Shown: positions 10,121-19,716 of the stretch, one piece after another
How positions within the stretch are numbered: the stretch's first letter is position 1
Layout: each line of letters opens with the position of its first letter
Assembly: GCF_040939125.1 (NCBI RefSeq)
Contig: NZ_CP162495.1
Location: 3,224,001 to 3,288,000 of the forward strand
Source: Clostridium sp. BJN0013
GTDB taxonomy: Bacteria > Bacillota > Clostridia > Clostridiales > Clostridiaceae
Direction of reading: 5' to 3'
DNA: 64,000 bases
The notes under the pieces: generated by a model
Databases searched by the model: none
What the model was told of the DNA's origin: nothing
What the model saw: only the letters and a program-made list of their open reading frames with translations
Position numbers and translations under genes: made by a program

Positions 10121-12709
10121 TTAAACAAATTCTTCTCTTTGAAATTTATAAAATACACAAAAAATAATCCATATCAAAATACATATTAAAAATATTTTTA
10201 AATAAATGCTATTATATAGAATCACAAAATTGCTTATAATCGCTGTTATTACAAATTGAATAAAAGCACTTGTAATTATAATTAAGTTGGACACCTTGTT
10301 ATGGAAAAACTTTTTATTGGAAAAACTATAGGTAAATATTACTGCACAGGTATTTAAAATCCATAGAGAAGTTAAAAGATCAAATTGAATTTTATATAAA
10401 TTACCTATGTAAAAACCTATAAAAGCTATAATTCCCATTAAAAATCCGCCAGTTATAATAAATGTAAAATTATCTGTAACTATGCTTTTATCAATAGAAA
10501 AGTATGTATAGTCACCTTCTTCATCCTTATACTGATATATAAGAGCCAGAATAGATAAAAACATAAGTATGCTATTAAACCAAAAAGATTCTATAATAAT
10601 ATTGTTGACAATATGAAAATCAAACAAAAAACTTCCCATTAAAAATATTAAAAGAGCAAAATTACAACTTATAATATAGACAATTATTTTTTTAAACACT
10701 TTCATTATTTTTCTTGAATCCTCTATGGTACCTAAAATATTCATAAAATCTATATTATCAGTAAATATATCACATAATCTCTTTACTATTTTGCTTTTTG
10801 TATTGGTTATTCCCACATTAGATATTTTAAGAGCAGGTAAATCAGTAAGCTTCCATCCTGTTATGGCAGATACATATCCATAACCTTTTAATGCTTTTAC
10901 TATCTGAACTTTATGTTTGGAATTTATTCTACAAAAAATATTAACTTTTTCTCCAATACGTTTAAATTCACTCTCTGTCATATTATCTATTTCCACTCCA
11001 GATAATATTTGCTGAAGTCTGGATACAATTTTCAATTTTTTTCCTATAGCCAAAGCTGTAAGTTTATTATCCTCTGTAATTATAATAGGTTTAATAGAAA
11101 GAGACAATGCCTTCTTAATAGAATCCACTGCATTTTCCTTTAACATATTGTCAAAGCCAATTAATCCCACGAACACCAGATTACTTTCAATATTCTCTTT
11201 AATACTAGGCTCATAATTAAAATTCCTATAGGCAAATCCTACCACATATAAGCATTCATTAGACATGCTAATATTCCAATCTTTTATAGCTTTTATATCT
11301 TCATCTGTTATCTCAACTTCTACACCATTTTTTAATATATGGGTACATCTGGCTATAATAGAATCCGGTGCCCCTTTTACATTAGCCCTATACTTTTTAC
11401 TCATTTTATTTACAGTTGTCATTATACGCCTTTCACTGTCAAATAAAATTTGAAATATTCTATTATTGTCTTTATCCAATTCTCTTTTATAAATACCATT
11501 TTGTTGTCCGAACCTTACTAAAGCTAACTCTACTAAATTTTCTCTGGAATTTTCCACATCTGCTTTTACAGATCTAATATCATTACACAATATGCCTATA
11601 TTTAACATTCTGTATAAACTTTTTCCCATATTTTCTTTTAAGATTTCCTCATTTACATCAATGAATCCATTACTGTCGTAAGCCTTTACAACTTCCATCT
11701 TATTTTTAGAAAAAGATCCTACTTTGTCTGTACAAATAGCTGAAACTCTTGAAAGCTTTTCTAAACTAGACAAATCCTTAAAAAAGACTTTCTTTTTTGC
11801 TAGCTTCTTAAATAATATAGTACCTGAAAATAAAATTATTATAATCATTACTTGAGGAATGGAACTTAAAAATATAATGGACAATTCTTCTAAATTACTA
11901 TAAAAATTCTGTTTAAATATAAGAGTTAATATTAATTGAATGATAGAAAGAACTCCTATAGAAATTATAGTGAATATATTTAAAATTTTATGAAGTCTAA
12001 AGCCAAAAGATTTTTTTTCCTTTCCTTCTTCAATTAAAAGCTTTACCATATTGGCCACTTCTGTATCCATACCCACTGACACAACTATTCCTGTACCATC
12101 TCCTGAAACTACTGAAGAAGATTTAAACAATATATTTTTCATATCTGATAAGAGTAATTCTTTATCATCTATTTTAGATTCATACTTTTCAGAGATAAAA
12201 TTCTCCCCTGTAACAGAGCATTCATCAACCTTTAAATCATTACTTTCTATAATCCTTATATCTGCAGGTATTCCCTCTCTTTGACCTACAATAACTATAT
12301 CCCCTACCACCAGTTCTTCCGAAGGTACCTTTATCGTTCTTCCATTTCTTATTACTCTTGCCATGCCTGAATTTAATTTTCGTAATTCTTTAATGTTTTT
12401 CTCTTCTTTATACCTTTCAAGTGCTACACATAACATATTAAAAAACATAATAGCCAAAGATACAACTGCATATATAAACATATCCAAATATATAAATACA
12501 ACTATACTTAAAATTAAAAATACAATCCAAATTTCTTTAAATTGTATAAACATAAAATAAAATAGCCCTTTGGTAGAAGGCATAATAATTTTATTTTTCC
12601 CATATTTTTCTCTGCGGAGCTCTACCTGATCATCATCCAGCCCATAATATACATTACTGTTTAATTCTCTTACTACTTCACTCCAAGAATGTCTATACCA
12701 ATCAACCAT
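10121..12709 (-). CDS. P-type cation ATPase homologue with eroded catalytic motifs
   Basis: 862 uninterrupted residues with the full P2-type layout: cation N-terminal domain (1-45), helices from about 48, actuator loop, phosphorylation and nucleotide domains, and six C-terminal helices. However, the motifs are altered. DKTGT reads DKVGS (328-332), the M4 ion motif PEGL reads PQVM (285-288), the P-domain motif TGDGVND reads TGWKLTD (618-624), TGD in the 540s reads TED, DPPR reads DNMLK, and TGES reads TGEN (167-170). KGAPD (446-450) and the phosphorylatable Asp328 remain. By family knowledge, loss of these acidic and hinge residues should prevent normal pumping. It is probably a pseudoenzyme under some constraint. 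AAGGTG lies before ATG. Confidence 0.85.
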   Translation of the reverse strand: MVDWYRHSWSEVVRELNSNVYYGLDDDQVELRREKYGKNKIIMPSTKGLFYFMFIQFKEIWIVFLILSIVVFIYLDMFIYAVVSLAIMFFNMLCVALERYKEEKNIKELRKLNSGMARVIRNGRTIKVPSEELVVGDIVIVGQREGIPADIRIIESNDLKVDECSVTGENFISEKYESKIDDKELLLSDMKNILFKSSSVVSGDGTGIVVSVGMDTEVANMVKLLIEEGKEKKSFGFRLHKILNIFTIISIGVLSIIQLILTLIFKQNFYSNLEELSIIFLSSIPQVMIIIILFSGTILFKKLAKKKVFFKDLSSLEKLSRVSAICTDKVGSFSKNKMEVVKAYDSNGFIDVNEEILKENMGKSLYRMLNIGILCNDIRSVKADVENSRENLVELALVRFGQQNGIYKRELDKDNNRIFQILFDSERRIMTTVNKMSKKYRANVKGAPDSIIARCTHILKNGVEVEITDEDIKAIKDWNISMSNECLYVVGFAYRNFNYEPSIKENIESNLVFVGLIGFDNMLKENAVDSIKKALSLSIKPIIITEDNKLTALAIGKKLKIVSRLQQILSGVEIDNMTESEFKRIGEKVNIFCRINSKHKVQIVKALKGYGYVSAITGWKLTDLPALKISNVGITNTKSKIVKRLCDIFTDNIDFMNILGTIEDSRKIMKVFKKIIVYIISCNFALLIFLMGSFLFDFHIVNNIIIESFWFNSILMFLSILALIYQYKDEEGDYTYFSIDKSIVTDNFTFIITGGFLMGIIAFIGFYIGNLYKIQFDLLTSLWILNTCAVIFTYSFSNKKFFHNKVSNLIIITSAFIQFVITAIISNFVILYNSIYLKIFLICILIWIIFCVFYKFQREEFV

Positions 12710-13045
12710 ACCTCAACACCTTCCCATATCAAGTGATTCTTAGGTTCATGTGAAATTTGCTTATAAAAAATGCTATTCTCCACCTAAATCTTAGAAGAAC
12801 TTATCAAGTGGCGCAAGCAGTGCTTATCCCCCTTTTAAGAAGTTAGGGGTGTTAGCTAATTGCTGCATCCGGATAAACAAAATACTATTAAAAACATAAA
12901 TCTAACTTATTTTCCTTTATTTCCAAATATTATTTATTACCTTATATAATAATCGATTTATAATATAATATACTTTAATGTATACCTAAAATAAACTGAA
13001 CTTTTTAAATATATCGATGTAAATTTTGCATTGTATTTTAAATTC
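12710..13045. other. Intergenic region with repeat R2
   Basis: Contains the complete dispersed repeat R2 at 12727-12878, then about 165 bases of AT-rich sequence up to the stop of the AEC permease. No gene seen. Confidence 0.7.
12727..12878 (-). repeat. Dispersed intergenic repeat, copy R2 (complete short form, 152 bp)
   Basis: Read on the minus strand: TTTATCCGGATGCAGC at the head, a hairpin CCCCT...AGGGG, GATAAGCACTGC, then CACTTGATAAGTTCTTC, and the tail AACCTAAGAATCACTTGATA. It shares head, hairpin and tail with R3 and R5 but lacks their central insert of about 55 bases. Confidence 0.75.
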
Positions 13046-13957
13046 TCATAAACAAAATTTAATTATTAAAGGTATTGTAACCATAGAAAAAAGTGTAGAC
13101 AAGGAAACTATAAATACGGAATATTGCCTTCCCTTATTAAAATTCTCTGCAAAAATTGAAGTTGTTGCACCTGCCGGCATAGCTTGCATTAAAATAAAAG
13201 TTTTCATAACCATAGAGTTTTCTTTAAAAAAAATTGAAACTATATACAAAACCACAGGTATAAATAAAAGCTTAATAAAAACCCCATAATACATACTTAC
13301 ATCATTAATAAGATTTTTAAAATTGGACTTTGATAATAAACTCCCTATTATAAGCATGGATATGGGAGTAGTTAGACCACCTACTGCTTTCATGGTATCC
13401 TGGATTACTGAAGGCACTTTTATAGAAAATATCATAATCAAAATTCCAATTAAAGCAGAGATTATTCCTGGATTTTTTAATATTTTGCCAAATTCCCGAA
13501 TAGTCTTTATTTCACTAAACAACATTATTCCATAAGTCCATACAAAGATATTAAAAACCATATTGAATATAGATGCATATATAATTCCCTCATTTCCAAA
13601 AATACTTTGGGTTATAGGGAATCCCATAAAACCACAATTTGAAAATACCATGGCAAATTGAAGAACATCTCTCTTTTCCTTTTCAATTTTCATCAATAGA
13701 GGTTTTACTATTAAAGGAGTTATGGCAAATATAAGAATTGAATAAATAAATGCTTTTACTATATTACTTATTATATCCCTTTCATAAGTAAAACTAAAAG
13801 AAGATATAATTAAAAGAGGAAGTGTTACCTCTAATAATAATTTAGATAGTTGATTTGAAAAAGTTTCATCAATAATATCCTTTTTTCCACAATAAAAACC
13901 TATTACTGAAATTATAAATAAAGATGCTATTTGTTTAATTACTGTATTTAGTACCAT
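13046..13957 (-). CDS. AEC-family permease (auxin efflux carrier / malate transporter type)
   Basis: Membrane transporter of organic anions or similar solutes; substrate cannot be told. 303 residues with about ten hydrophobic helices in two halves of five, and the family motif region FSNCGFMGFPI near residue 110, plus QAMPAGATTSIFAENF in the second half. Start ATG follows AAGGGG. It stands directly after the aminotransferase gene (49 bases), so the two may be co-transcribed; an amino-acid-derived substrate is possible but unproven. Confidence 0.85.
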   Translation of the reverse strand: MVLNTVIKQIASLFIISVIGFYCGKKDIIDETFSNQLSKLLLEVTLPLLIISSFSFTYERDIISNIVKAFIYSILIFAITPLIVKPLLMKIEKEKRDVLQFAMVFSNCGFMGFPITQSIFGNEGIIYASIFNMVFNIFVWTYGIMLFSEIKTIREFGKILKNPGIISALIGILIMIFSIKVPSVIQDTMKAVGGLTTPISMLIIGSLLSKSNFKNLINDVSMYYGVFIKLLFIPVVLYIVSIFFKENSMVMKTFILMQAMPAGATTSIFAENFNKGRQYSVFIVSLSTLFSMVTIPLIIKFCL

Positions 13958-14006
13958 ACAATCCCCTTATGATAAATCATAATTTAAAATTTATTGCTTG
14001 AAAATA

Positions 14007-15197
14007 TTATTTTTTATAATCCTCCGCCAATTTTTTAAATACCGGCAGTGCATTTACAATTTGCTGTGTCTCTACACAATAAGAAATTCTAACATGGCCA
14101 GGACATCCAAAATCATCTCCAGGTACCATTAAAAGATCATATTTTCTAGCCTTTTTACAGAATAAATTTGCATCAGTTTCTAAGGATTGAGGAAATAAAT
14201 AAAATGCCCCTTGTGGTTCTACACATTTGTAGCCCATTTCTATTAATCCCTTATACAGTAGATTTTTATTTGTTTCATAGATTGAAATATCTGAAGTCTG
14301 ACCCACACACTTCGCAACAACTTTTTGGAATAAACTAGGTGCATTAACATAGCCAAGTATTCTACCTGCACCACAAACAGCAGCATAAGTATCTTTAAAA
14401 TTATCCATTTCACTAGGTACAACTATGTATCCTATTCTTTCTCCTGGCAGTGATAATGACTTACTATAGGAATAACAAACAAAAGTATTTTTATAATATT
14501 TAGTAATATAAGGCACTTCAACTCCTGCATATACAATTTCCCTATAGGGTTCATCAGATATTAAATAGATTGCATGTCCATATTCTTTAGATTTAACCTC
14601 TAAAATAGATACCAGCTTTAATATAGTATCTTCTGAATAAACAGCTCCTGATGGATTATTAGGCGAATTAACAATAACAGCTTTTGTTTTACTGTTAATT
14701 TTCTTTTCAAATTCTAAAAAATTAACTTGAAAATTTTCTGTGTTAGCAGGTACAACAATAAGCTTTCCTCCTGAACCCTGTTCTACAAAGCACTTATATT
14801 CTGGGAAAAATGGTGCAAAGGTAATAAATTCATCTCCTGGGTTGGTTAAAGCTTTAAAGCATATGCTTATAGATGCTGCAGCTCCTACAGTCATATATAA
14901 ATTATCTTTAGTAAAATTTGTACCAAATCTTTTATTTATAGATTCAGCAATTACATCTCTTACATTATCATCTCCCTGTGCACTTGTGTATCCATGTACA
15001 GCGGTTGATTTTTCATGTTCCAATATATCTAAAATTGCACTTTTTACTGAATCCGGTGATGGAACATTAGGATTTCCAAGGCTAAAATCATATACCTTAT
15101 CTCTCCCAACTATAGCTGCTCTTTTTTTACCAAATTCAAATATTTCTCTAATAGTAGATCTTTTATTTCCTAATTCCACCATATCTTTTGATAACAT
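14007..15197 (-). CDS. Pyridoxal-phosphate aminotransferase, class I/II
   Basis: Fold-type I aminotransferase of the aspartate/aromatic group, 396 residues. The PLP-lysine is in SYSKSLSLPGERIGY, the NSPNNPSG cofactor-pocket motif precedes it, and RISYC near the C-terminus carries the carboxylate-binding Arg. GGAGGAGAAAAT precedes ATG. Sequence style matches clostridial 'pyridoxal phosphate-dependent aminotransferase' proteins. Substrate uncertain. Confidence 0.88.
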   Translation of the reverse strand: MLSKDMVELGNKRSTIREIFEFGKKRAAIVGRDKVYDFSLGNPNVPSPDSVKSAILDILEHEKSTAVHGYTSAQGDDNVRDVIAESINKRFGTNFTKDNLYMTVGAAASISICFKALTNPGDEFITFAPFFPEYKCFVEQGSGGKLIVVPANTENFQVNFLEFEKKINSKTKAVIVNSPNNPSGAVYSEDTILKLVSILEVKSKEYGHAIYLISDEPYREIVYAGVEVPYITKYYKNTFVCYSYSKSLSLPGERIGYIVVPSEMDNFKDTYAAVCGAGRILGYVNAPSLFQKVVAKCVGQTSDISIYETNKNLLYKGLIEMGYKCVEPQGAFYLFPQSLETDANLFCKKARKYDLLMVPGDDFGCPGHVRISYCVETQQIVNALPVFKKLAEDYKK

Positions 15198-15269
15198 ATT
15201 TTCTCCTCCATATACTATAAATAAAATTTTTATTCAACCTAAATATTTTAAGACAAATCATACCTCCAA

Positions 15270-15869
15270 TTACCTTATATCTACCTTATCTTTTATTTTT
15301 TCTAAAGTTTTATCTCCTATTCTATCTATATTTTTTAAATCCTCCACAGATGAAAAACTTCCATTTTGTTCTCTATAATCTATAATTTTTTGTGCCATTA
15401 CATCCCCTATGCCGGGTATGGTTTTTAATTCTTCTTTAGTAGCACTATTTATATTTATTTTAACATTTTCTGTTGTTTCTCCCTGCATTCCATTTTGTAA
15501 TTGCAAATTTTCATTATCTAACTTTTTATCTACATATATATAATCTTCATCTTTTAACTTTTTAGCCAAATTCAGTTTATAACTATTAGCTTCATTTGTA
15601 AAGCCCCCACATGCTTTTATTAAATCTCCCACTCTACTGTCCTGTTCTAATTTATATACCCCAGGACTTTTAACCTCTCCATTTATATAAACAATTATAT
15701 TATTGGAAGACTGTTCTACGACACTATCATTAGATTGTTCTTTAAATATATCTTCTTTACTACTAGATATATCATTTACTGATTTTGAATTAACATAAAA
15801 TATTATTAAAAATAAACTAAGTATTATTAAAATCACAGCAGAACCTATAATCTTCTTCTTATACTTCAT
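15270..15869 (-). CDS. comEA: ComEA-family helix-hairpin-helix DNA-binding protein
   Basis: Membrane-anchored DNA receptor for uptake. 199 residues: an N-terminal membrane helix (about 6-28), Ser/Asn-rich linker, an SLBB domain (about 58-115, VYINGEVKSPGVYKL) and a double helix-hairpin-helix domain at the C-terminus (KININSATKEELKTIPGIG ... IDRIGDKTLEKIKDKV). GGGAGG lies six bases before ATG. It is separated from the comEC-like gene by five kilobases, unlike the Bacillus comE operon. Confidence 0.92.
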   Translation of the reverse strand: MKYKKKIIGSAVILIILSLFLIIFYVNSKSVNDISSSKEDIFKEQSNDSVVEQSSNNIIVYINGEVKSPGVYKLEQDSRVGDLIKACGGFTNEANSYKLNLAKKLKDEDYIYVDKKLDNENLQLQNGMQGETTENVKININSATKEELKTIPGIGDVMAQKIIDYREQNGSFSSVEDLKNIDRIGDKTLEKIKDKVDIR

Positions 15870-16108
15870 TATTTTCCTCCCATAATTTCATATTTCACAT
15901 ATTAATTCAAAATATGTGAAAATTAAATAATTTTATACAAAATCATGTAAATTTCATTATATTATAAGTTGAAATGGTTATAATTTAGGAATATATTGAA
16001 CTTTACATACTTTGTAATTTTTAATAAAGTATATATTAATATATACAATTTATATTTAAATTATTGACAACTTTAAAAAAATTTGTCGCATATATATTAT
16101 TTTTTTGA

Positions 16109-16114
16109 TATAAT
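16109..16114 (+). promoter_or_regulatory. Possible -10 element of the carboxypeptidase gene
   Basis: TATAAT at 16109-16114, 30 bases before the start codon. No matching -35 at 17 bases; a TTGACA at 16064 is too far. A sporulation sigma factor promoter is possible, so this call is weak. Confidence 0.3.
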
Positions 16115-16143
16115 ATTTAATGATTATCTTAAAGGAGGAAAAA

Positions 16144-17367
16144 ATGAAAAAAATAATCACATTTATATTATTTTTTCTAATTATCTGTTATACTAATCCC
16201 TATAACATTTATGCCAGTGAAACACTTCCTTCTGTTTCAGCTGATAGTGCAGTACTTTTAGATGCCACAACAGGTAAAGTTTTATATGCTAAAAATCCTG
16301 ATTCCGCCTATCCCCCGGCATCCACTACTAAAATAATGACTGCACTTTTAACCTTTGAAAATGCAAATTTAAATGATAAAGTAATAGTTGGTAAAAATCC
16401 AACTCTTGTAGAGGGAACTAGAATAGGTCTTTATGAGGGTGAAGAATTAACTGTAAAAGATTTATTGTACGGTCTTTTGCTAGCCTCGGCTAATGATTGT
16501 GCAGAGGCATTAGCGGAATACATAGGAGATGGTTCCTCAAAGAAATTTGCCGTTGAAATGAACAAAAAGGCACATGAACTGGGCGCTTATAATACAAACT
16601 TTGTAAATCCCAGTGGACTATTTGATGAGAAACACAAAACTTCTGCAAAGGATTTAGCTCTTATAATGAGAGAATTATGTAAAAATCCTGAATACTCAAA
16701 AATCGCTACTACACCATATTATACCATCCCTCCTACCAATAAATCTCCTCGGGAAAGAGGTGTATGGAATGAGAATAGATTAATACAAACAAACTCCACT
16801 TATTATTACAGCGGTTGTGAAGGTGGTAAAACAGGATATACAACACAGTCTCTACACTCTTATGTATCTGCAGCTACAAGAAATGGTCAGCGTCTTATTG
16901 TAGCCCTGGTACACGACAAAAATAAAACTTTTTTCCCTGATTCCATATCTTTATTTAATTTTGGATTTGATAATTTCAGCCTTGTAAAATTATATTCAAA
17001 GGGAGATTTAGTTACAACTTATAATAAAAATAATCTCTCTGTACCACTGATTGCAGCTTCTGATTTTTACTATGTTAAAAATAAAAAGGACACAACTGTT
17101 CCCAGTTTCACTCTTAAAAATTCAAATTTATCAGTTAAGTTTTTTAATGCAGGAGAAGTGGTTGAAGAGGCTACCATATCTTTTAAAGGAAAAAATATAG
17201 GAAAATTAAATCTTTTAAGTAACTCTAGTCATTATGAAAAACAGACAATAGCTTCCACTCATGTAGAAAATATTATAAAAAATAAATACATATTTTTTAT
17301 ATCAATTATGGTTATATTAACTCTTATAATTTCTTTTACCATAAAAAAAATTATAGTTTCTAAATAA
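16144..17367 (+). CDS. D-alanyl-D-alanine carboxypeptidase (DacF/PBP5 family)
   Basis: Low-molecular-weight penicillin-binding protein trimming peptidoglycan stem peptides outside the membrane. 407 residues from the ATG at 16144, which follows AAGGAGG by five bases; an upstream ATG at 16120 overlaps that site. Signal peptide about 1-24. Active-site motifs STTK (SxxK), SAND (SxN) and KTG (GGKTGYT) are all present, and a C-terminal membrane helix (about 380-400) replaces the usual amphipathic anchor. It is one of only two plus-strand genes here. A role in sporulation (DacF) is likely from context but not proven. Confidence 0.92.
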   Translation: MKKIITFILFFLIICYTNPYNIYASETLPSVSADSAVLLDATTGKVLYAKNPDSAYPPASTTKIMTALLTFENANLNDKVIVGKNPTLVEGTRIGLYEGEELTVKDLLYGLLLASANDCAEALAEYIGDGSSKKFAVEMNKKAHELGAYNTNFVNPSGLFDEKHKTSAKDLALIMRELCKNPEYSKIATTPYYTIPPTNKSPRERGVWNENRLIQTNSTYYYSGCEGGKTGYTTQSLHSYVSAATRNGQRLIVALVHDKNKTFFPDSISLFNFGFDNFSLVKLYSKGDLVTTYNKNNLSVPLIAASDFYYVKNKKDTTVPSFTLKNSNLSVKFFNAGEVVEEATISFKGKNIGKLNLLSNSSHYEKQTIASTHVENIIKNKYIFFISIMVILTLIISFTIKKIIVSK

Positions 17368-17372
17368 ACTAA

Positions 17373-17577
17373 TTTTATCCGAATGCTAGAATTAGCTAAT
17401 ACCCCCATCTTCTTCAAAGTGGGAGATAAGCACAGATAACGCATCTGGATAAGTTCTTCCCCTAAAGGATAACGTATTCTAAGTGCTAAAGACACTAAGA
17501 ATACTGTTAATAAGGTTCAGATGGAAAAAAGCATTCCTCTATAACAAACTCTACCTGAACCTAAGAATCACTTGATC
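17373..17577 (+). repeat. Dispersed intergenic repeat, copy R3 (long form, about 205 bp)
   Basis: Head TTTATCCGAATGC, hairpin of CCCC(C)A...TGGG(A), GATAAGCAC, then an insert of about 55 bases containing the internal hairpin GTATTCTAAGTG / CACTAAGAATAC, and tail AACCTAAGAATCACTTGAT. It lies downstream of the carboxypeptidase gene and is inverted relative to R5. Confidence 0.8.
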
Positions 17578-17580
17578 TAC

Positions 17581-17621
17581 AATAAGGCATCCAAACTTAA
17601 AATACAAAGAGATGCCTTATT
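17581..17621. terminator. Terminator shared by the carboxypeptidase gene (+) and the pseudouridine synthase gene (-)
   Basis: AATAAGGCATC and GATGCCTTATT form an 11-bp stem with a 19-base loop; T-rich tract follows on the plus strand. It overlaps the stop of the minus-strand gene. Confidence 0.6.
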
Positions 17622-18516
17622 TTATTTGTTTTATTAAATTTAAAATATCCTCTGGAATATCAGCCTCTAATTCCAATACTTTATCTCCTCTAGGATGAGG
17701 AAACTTAAGTCTATAGGCATGAAGAGCCTGTCTATTTATATACCTGTTATCCTCTTCTATTCCATAAAGGGTATCTCCATATAGTGGATGGCCTAAATAA
17801 CTTAAATGAACTCTAATCTGATGTGTCCTTCCAGTTTTCAACGTGAGCTTTAATATCTGATCAAATTTAAATTCTTCTATAACCTTATAATGCGTAACAC
17901 TTCTTTGACCTCTTTTATCCACAATTCTTCTTATATCATCTCCTTCAGGTCTGTATATAGGCAAATCTATAATACCCTGTTTTTGTTTCATCTTTCCATG
18001 AATTACAGCAATATAGCTTTTTTCAAAATTTTCACTTTTCATATCTCTTGACAGACACATATGGGCAAACTGATTTTTTCCAACTATTATAAGTCCAGAG
18101 GTATCCATATCCAGCCTACTTACCAATCTAACTATACAATTTTCTCCATTTTTTTGAAAATAATAAATAAGCCCATTAGCTAAAGTTCCACTAGGATAGC
18201 TTCTTGTGGGATGGACTACCATTCCCGGTTTTTTATTTACTACTATTATATCCTTATCTTCATATACCACTTTTATATCCATTTTTTCTGCATCTATATT
18301 CTGAGACTCTTCTTTTACTAAATTAAAAGATATAATATCCCCTGATTTTAATACATGATTAAGCTTTACTATTTTATTATCTATTTCTATTCTGCCACTT
18401 AAGGCTGCTCCTCTTATGAGTCTTCCTGAAAATCTTTGAATTTTTTTTAAATATTCTTTCAGTTTTAATCCTTGTTCTTCTTCTTTAACTTTAAATACTA
18501 TTTTATTTTCTTCCAT
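17617..18516 (-). CDS. RluD-family 23S rRNA / tRNA pseudouridine synthase
   Basis: Isomerises uridine in structured RNA. 299 residues: S4 RNA-binding domain (about 15-75, LKEYLKKIQRFSGRLIRGA) and catalytic domain with RLDMDTSGLIIVGKN, whose second Asp is the nucleophile, and the substrate-loop motif GRTHQIRVHL. The exact target site cannot be assigned since Firmicutes have several paralogues. Preceded by a perfect palindrome at 18547-18576 and separated from ridA by 84 bases. Confidence 0.9.
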   Translation of the reverse strand: MEENKIVFKVKEEEQGLKLKEYLKKIQRFSGRLIRGAALSGRIEIDNKIVKLNHVLKSGDIISFNLVKEESQNIDAEKMDIKVVYEDKDIIVVNKKPGMVVHPTRSYPSGTLANGLIYYFQKNGENCIVRLVSRLDMDTSGLIIVGKNQFAHMCLSRDMKSENFEKSYIAVIHGKMKQKQGIIDLPIYRPEGDDIRRIVDKRGQRSVTHYKVIEEFKFDQILKLTLKTGRTHQIRVHLSYLGHPLYGDTLYGIEEDNRYINRQALHAYRLKFPHPRGDKVLELEADIPEDILNLIKQIK

Positions 18517-18546
18517 TTAATTTCTCTCCCATTAAATATCATACAT

Positions 18547-18576
18547 AGCTTCAAAAGAGTGAACTCTTTTGAAGCT
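18547..18576. other. Perfect 14-bp palindromic hairpin between ridA and the pseudouridine synthase gene
   Basis: AGCTTCAAAAGAGT, GA, ACTCTTTTGAAGCT. The stem is perfect with a two-base loop. There is no T-tract on the minus strand, so it may be an attenuating hairpin, mRNA stabiliser or operator rather than a classical terminator. Confidence 0.6.
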
Positions 18577-18600
18577 CACTCCTTTAAATATATTTTTTAA

Positions 18601-18981
18601 TTAATCTACTAATGCTATTACTTCTATCTCAACCAAAGCATCCTTAGGAAGTTTTACTTCTACACAAGACCTTGCAGGCATATCTTTTTGAAAATATCTT
18701 GCATACACTTCATTCACATCTGCAAAATCTGACATATTTTTTACATACACAGTAGTCTTAATTACATTTTCAAAACCCGTCCCCGCTTCCTCAAGTAATG
18801 CTTTTATATTGGCAAGACACCTTTCGGTAGCTTTTTTTATATCTCCTGAAATTAATTTTCCCGTTTCTGGAACTAAGGGGATTTGACCTGATGTAAATAA
18901 AAAATTCCCCACTTTTACAGCTTGTGAATAAGGACCTACAGCTCCAGGAGCTTTTTTTGTATTTATTATTTCTTTTTTCAT
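18601..18981 (-). CDS. ridA: RidA family enamine/imine deaminase
   Basis: Hydrolyses reactive enamines such as 2-aminoacrylate produced by PLP enzymes. 126 residues, the family length. [20 protein letters not shown] is the classic N-terminal signature; VYARYF...PARSCVEV carries the conserved Arg that holds the substrate carboxylate, and E near the C-terminus (VEIEVIAL) is the catalytic acid. AGGAGG lies before ATG. Standing alone between two intergenic elements. Confidence 0.95.
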   Translation of the reverse strand: MKKEIINTKKAPGAVGPYSQAVKVGNFLFTSGQIPLVPETGKLISGDIKKATERCLANIKALLEEAGTGFENVIKTTVYVKNMSDFADVNEVYARYFQKDMPARSCVEVKLPKDALVEIEVIALVD

Positions 18982-19030
18982 TATGAAGACCTCCTAAACC
19001 TAATTCATAAAATATATGGCATATGTTAAT

Positions 19031-19087
19031 ATATATCCCCACTTTGAAGAAGATGGGGTAATAGCTGATTGCCGCATCTTGATAAAT
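19031..19087 (-). repeat. Dispersed intergenic repeat, copy R4 (head and hairpin only)
   Basis: On the minus strand TTTATCAAGATGCGGCAATC, then the hairpin CCCCA...TGGGG. It ends where the other copies continue with GATAAGCAC, so this is a truncated copy, located between ridA and yqeK. Confidence 0.65.
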
Positions 19088-19106
19088 TAATTTACAAACA
19101 AACAAT

Positions 19107-19682
19107 TTACTTTTTTCCGTTACAGAATACTAAATGATTCCTTCCTTCTATGGTATTTAAATGTAAAAGTTGACCTCTATTTATCACAACTTTAATAGTA
19201 TTATTAAAAGCATCCAATATTGCACCATTTAAATCTACAAAAGCCTTTTTCCTAAGCTCTTCTACTCCCGGAAAATCTCTACCGGGTTCTATATAGTCTG
19301 CAATATATATTATTTTTTCTAGTAAATTCATATCCTTTTTCCCAGTAGTATGACAAGCTATAGCGCTCAATACATCTTCATCAAAAATTCCCATAATTTT
19401 TTTTGCAACCACCACAGCCACATTACCATGGAGAAGCTTGGGATTTAATCGGCTCACCTCATCTATAGAAATTCCATTTTTTTCTGCCAAATTCAAAATT
19501 TCATTATCCGACATATATTTTGCACAATCATGTATAAGTCCCGCCAGTGCTGCCTTGTTAACATCTCCGTTATAAGCTTCAGCTAATTTTATCGCTGTGC
19601 TTTTTACATCCAAACTATGTTTATATCTTTTTTCTGATAATCTCTCCTTTAAATATTCTTTTATCTCCTCTTCACTCCACAT
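19107..19682 (-). CDS. yqeK: YqeK-type HD-domain hydrolase (Ap4A hydrolase)
   Basis: Symmetrically cleaves diadenosine tetraphosphate; clears the alarmone. 191 residues with the HD motif: HSLDVKSTA (His), IHDCAKYM (HD), and later Asp in IIYIADYIEPGR. Directly downstream of nadD (34 bases), the conserved obgE-nadD-yqeK order. The rsfS gene that often follows is not present here; a repeat copy is found instead. ATG with GGAGTG upstream. Confidence 0.92.
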   Translation of the reverse strand: MWSEEEIKEYLKERLSEKRYKHSLDVKSTAIKLAEAYNGDVNKAALAGLIHDCAKYMSDNEILNLAEKNGISIDEVSRLNPKLLHGNVAVVVAKKIMGIFDEDVLSAIACHTTGKKDMNLLEKIIYIADYIEPGRDFPGVEELRKKAFVDLNGAILDAFNNTIKVVINRGQLLHLNTIEGRNHLVFCNGKK

Positions 19683-19716
19683 CCTATATCACTCCAAAAT
19701 AAAAAATTATTGAATC

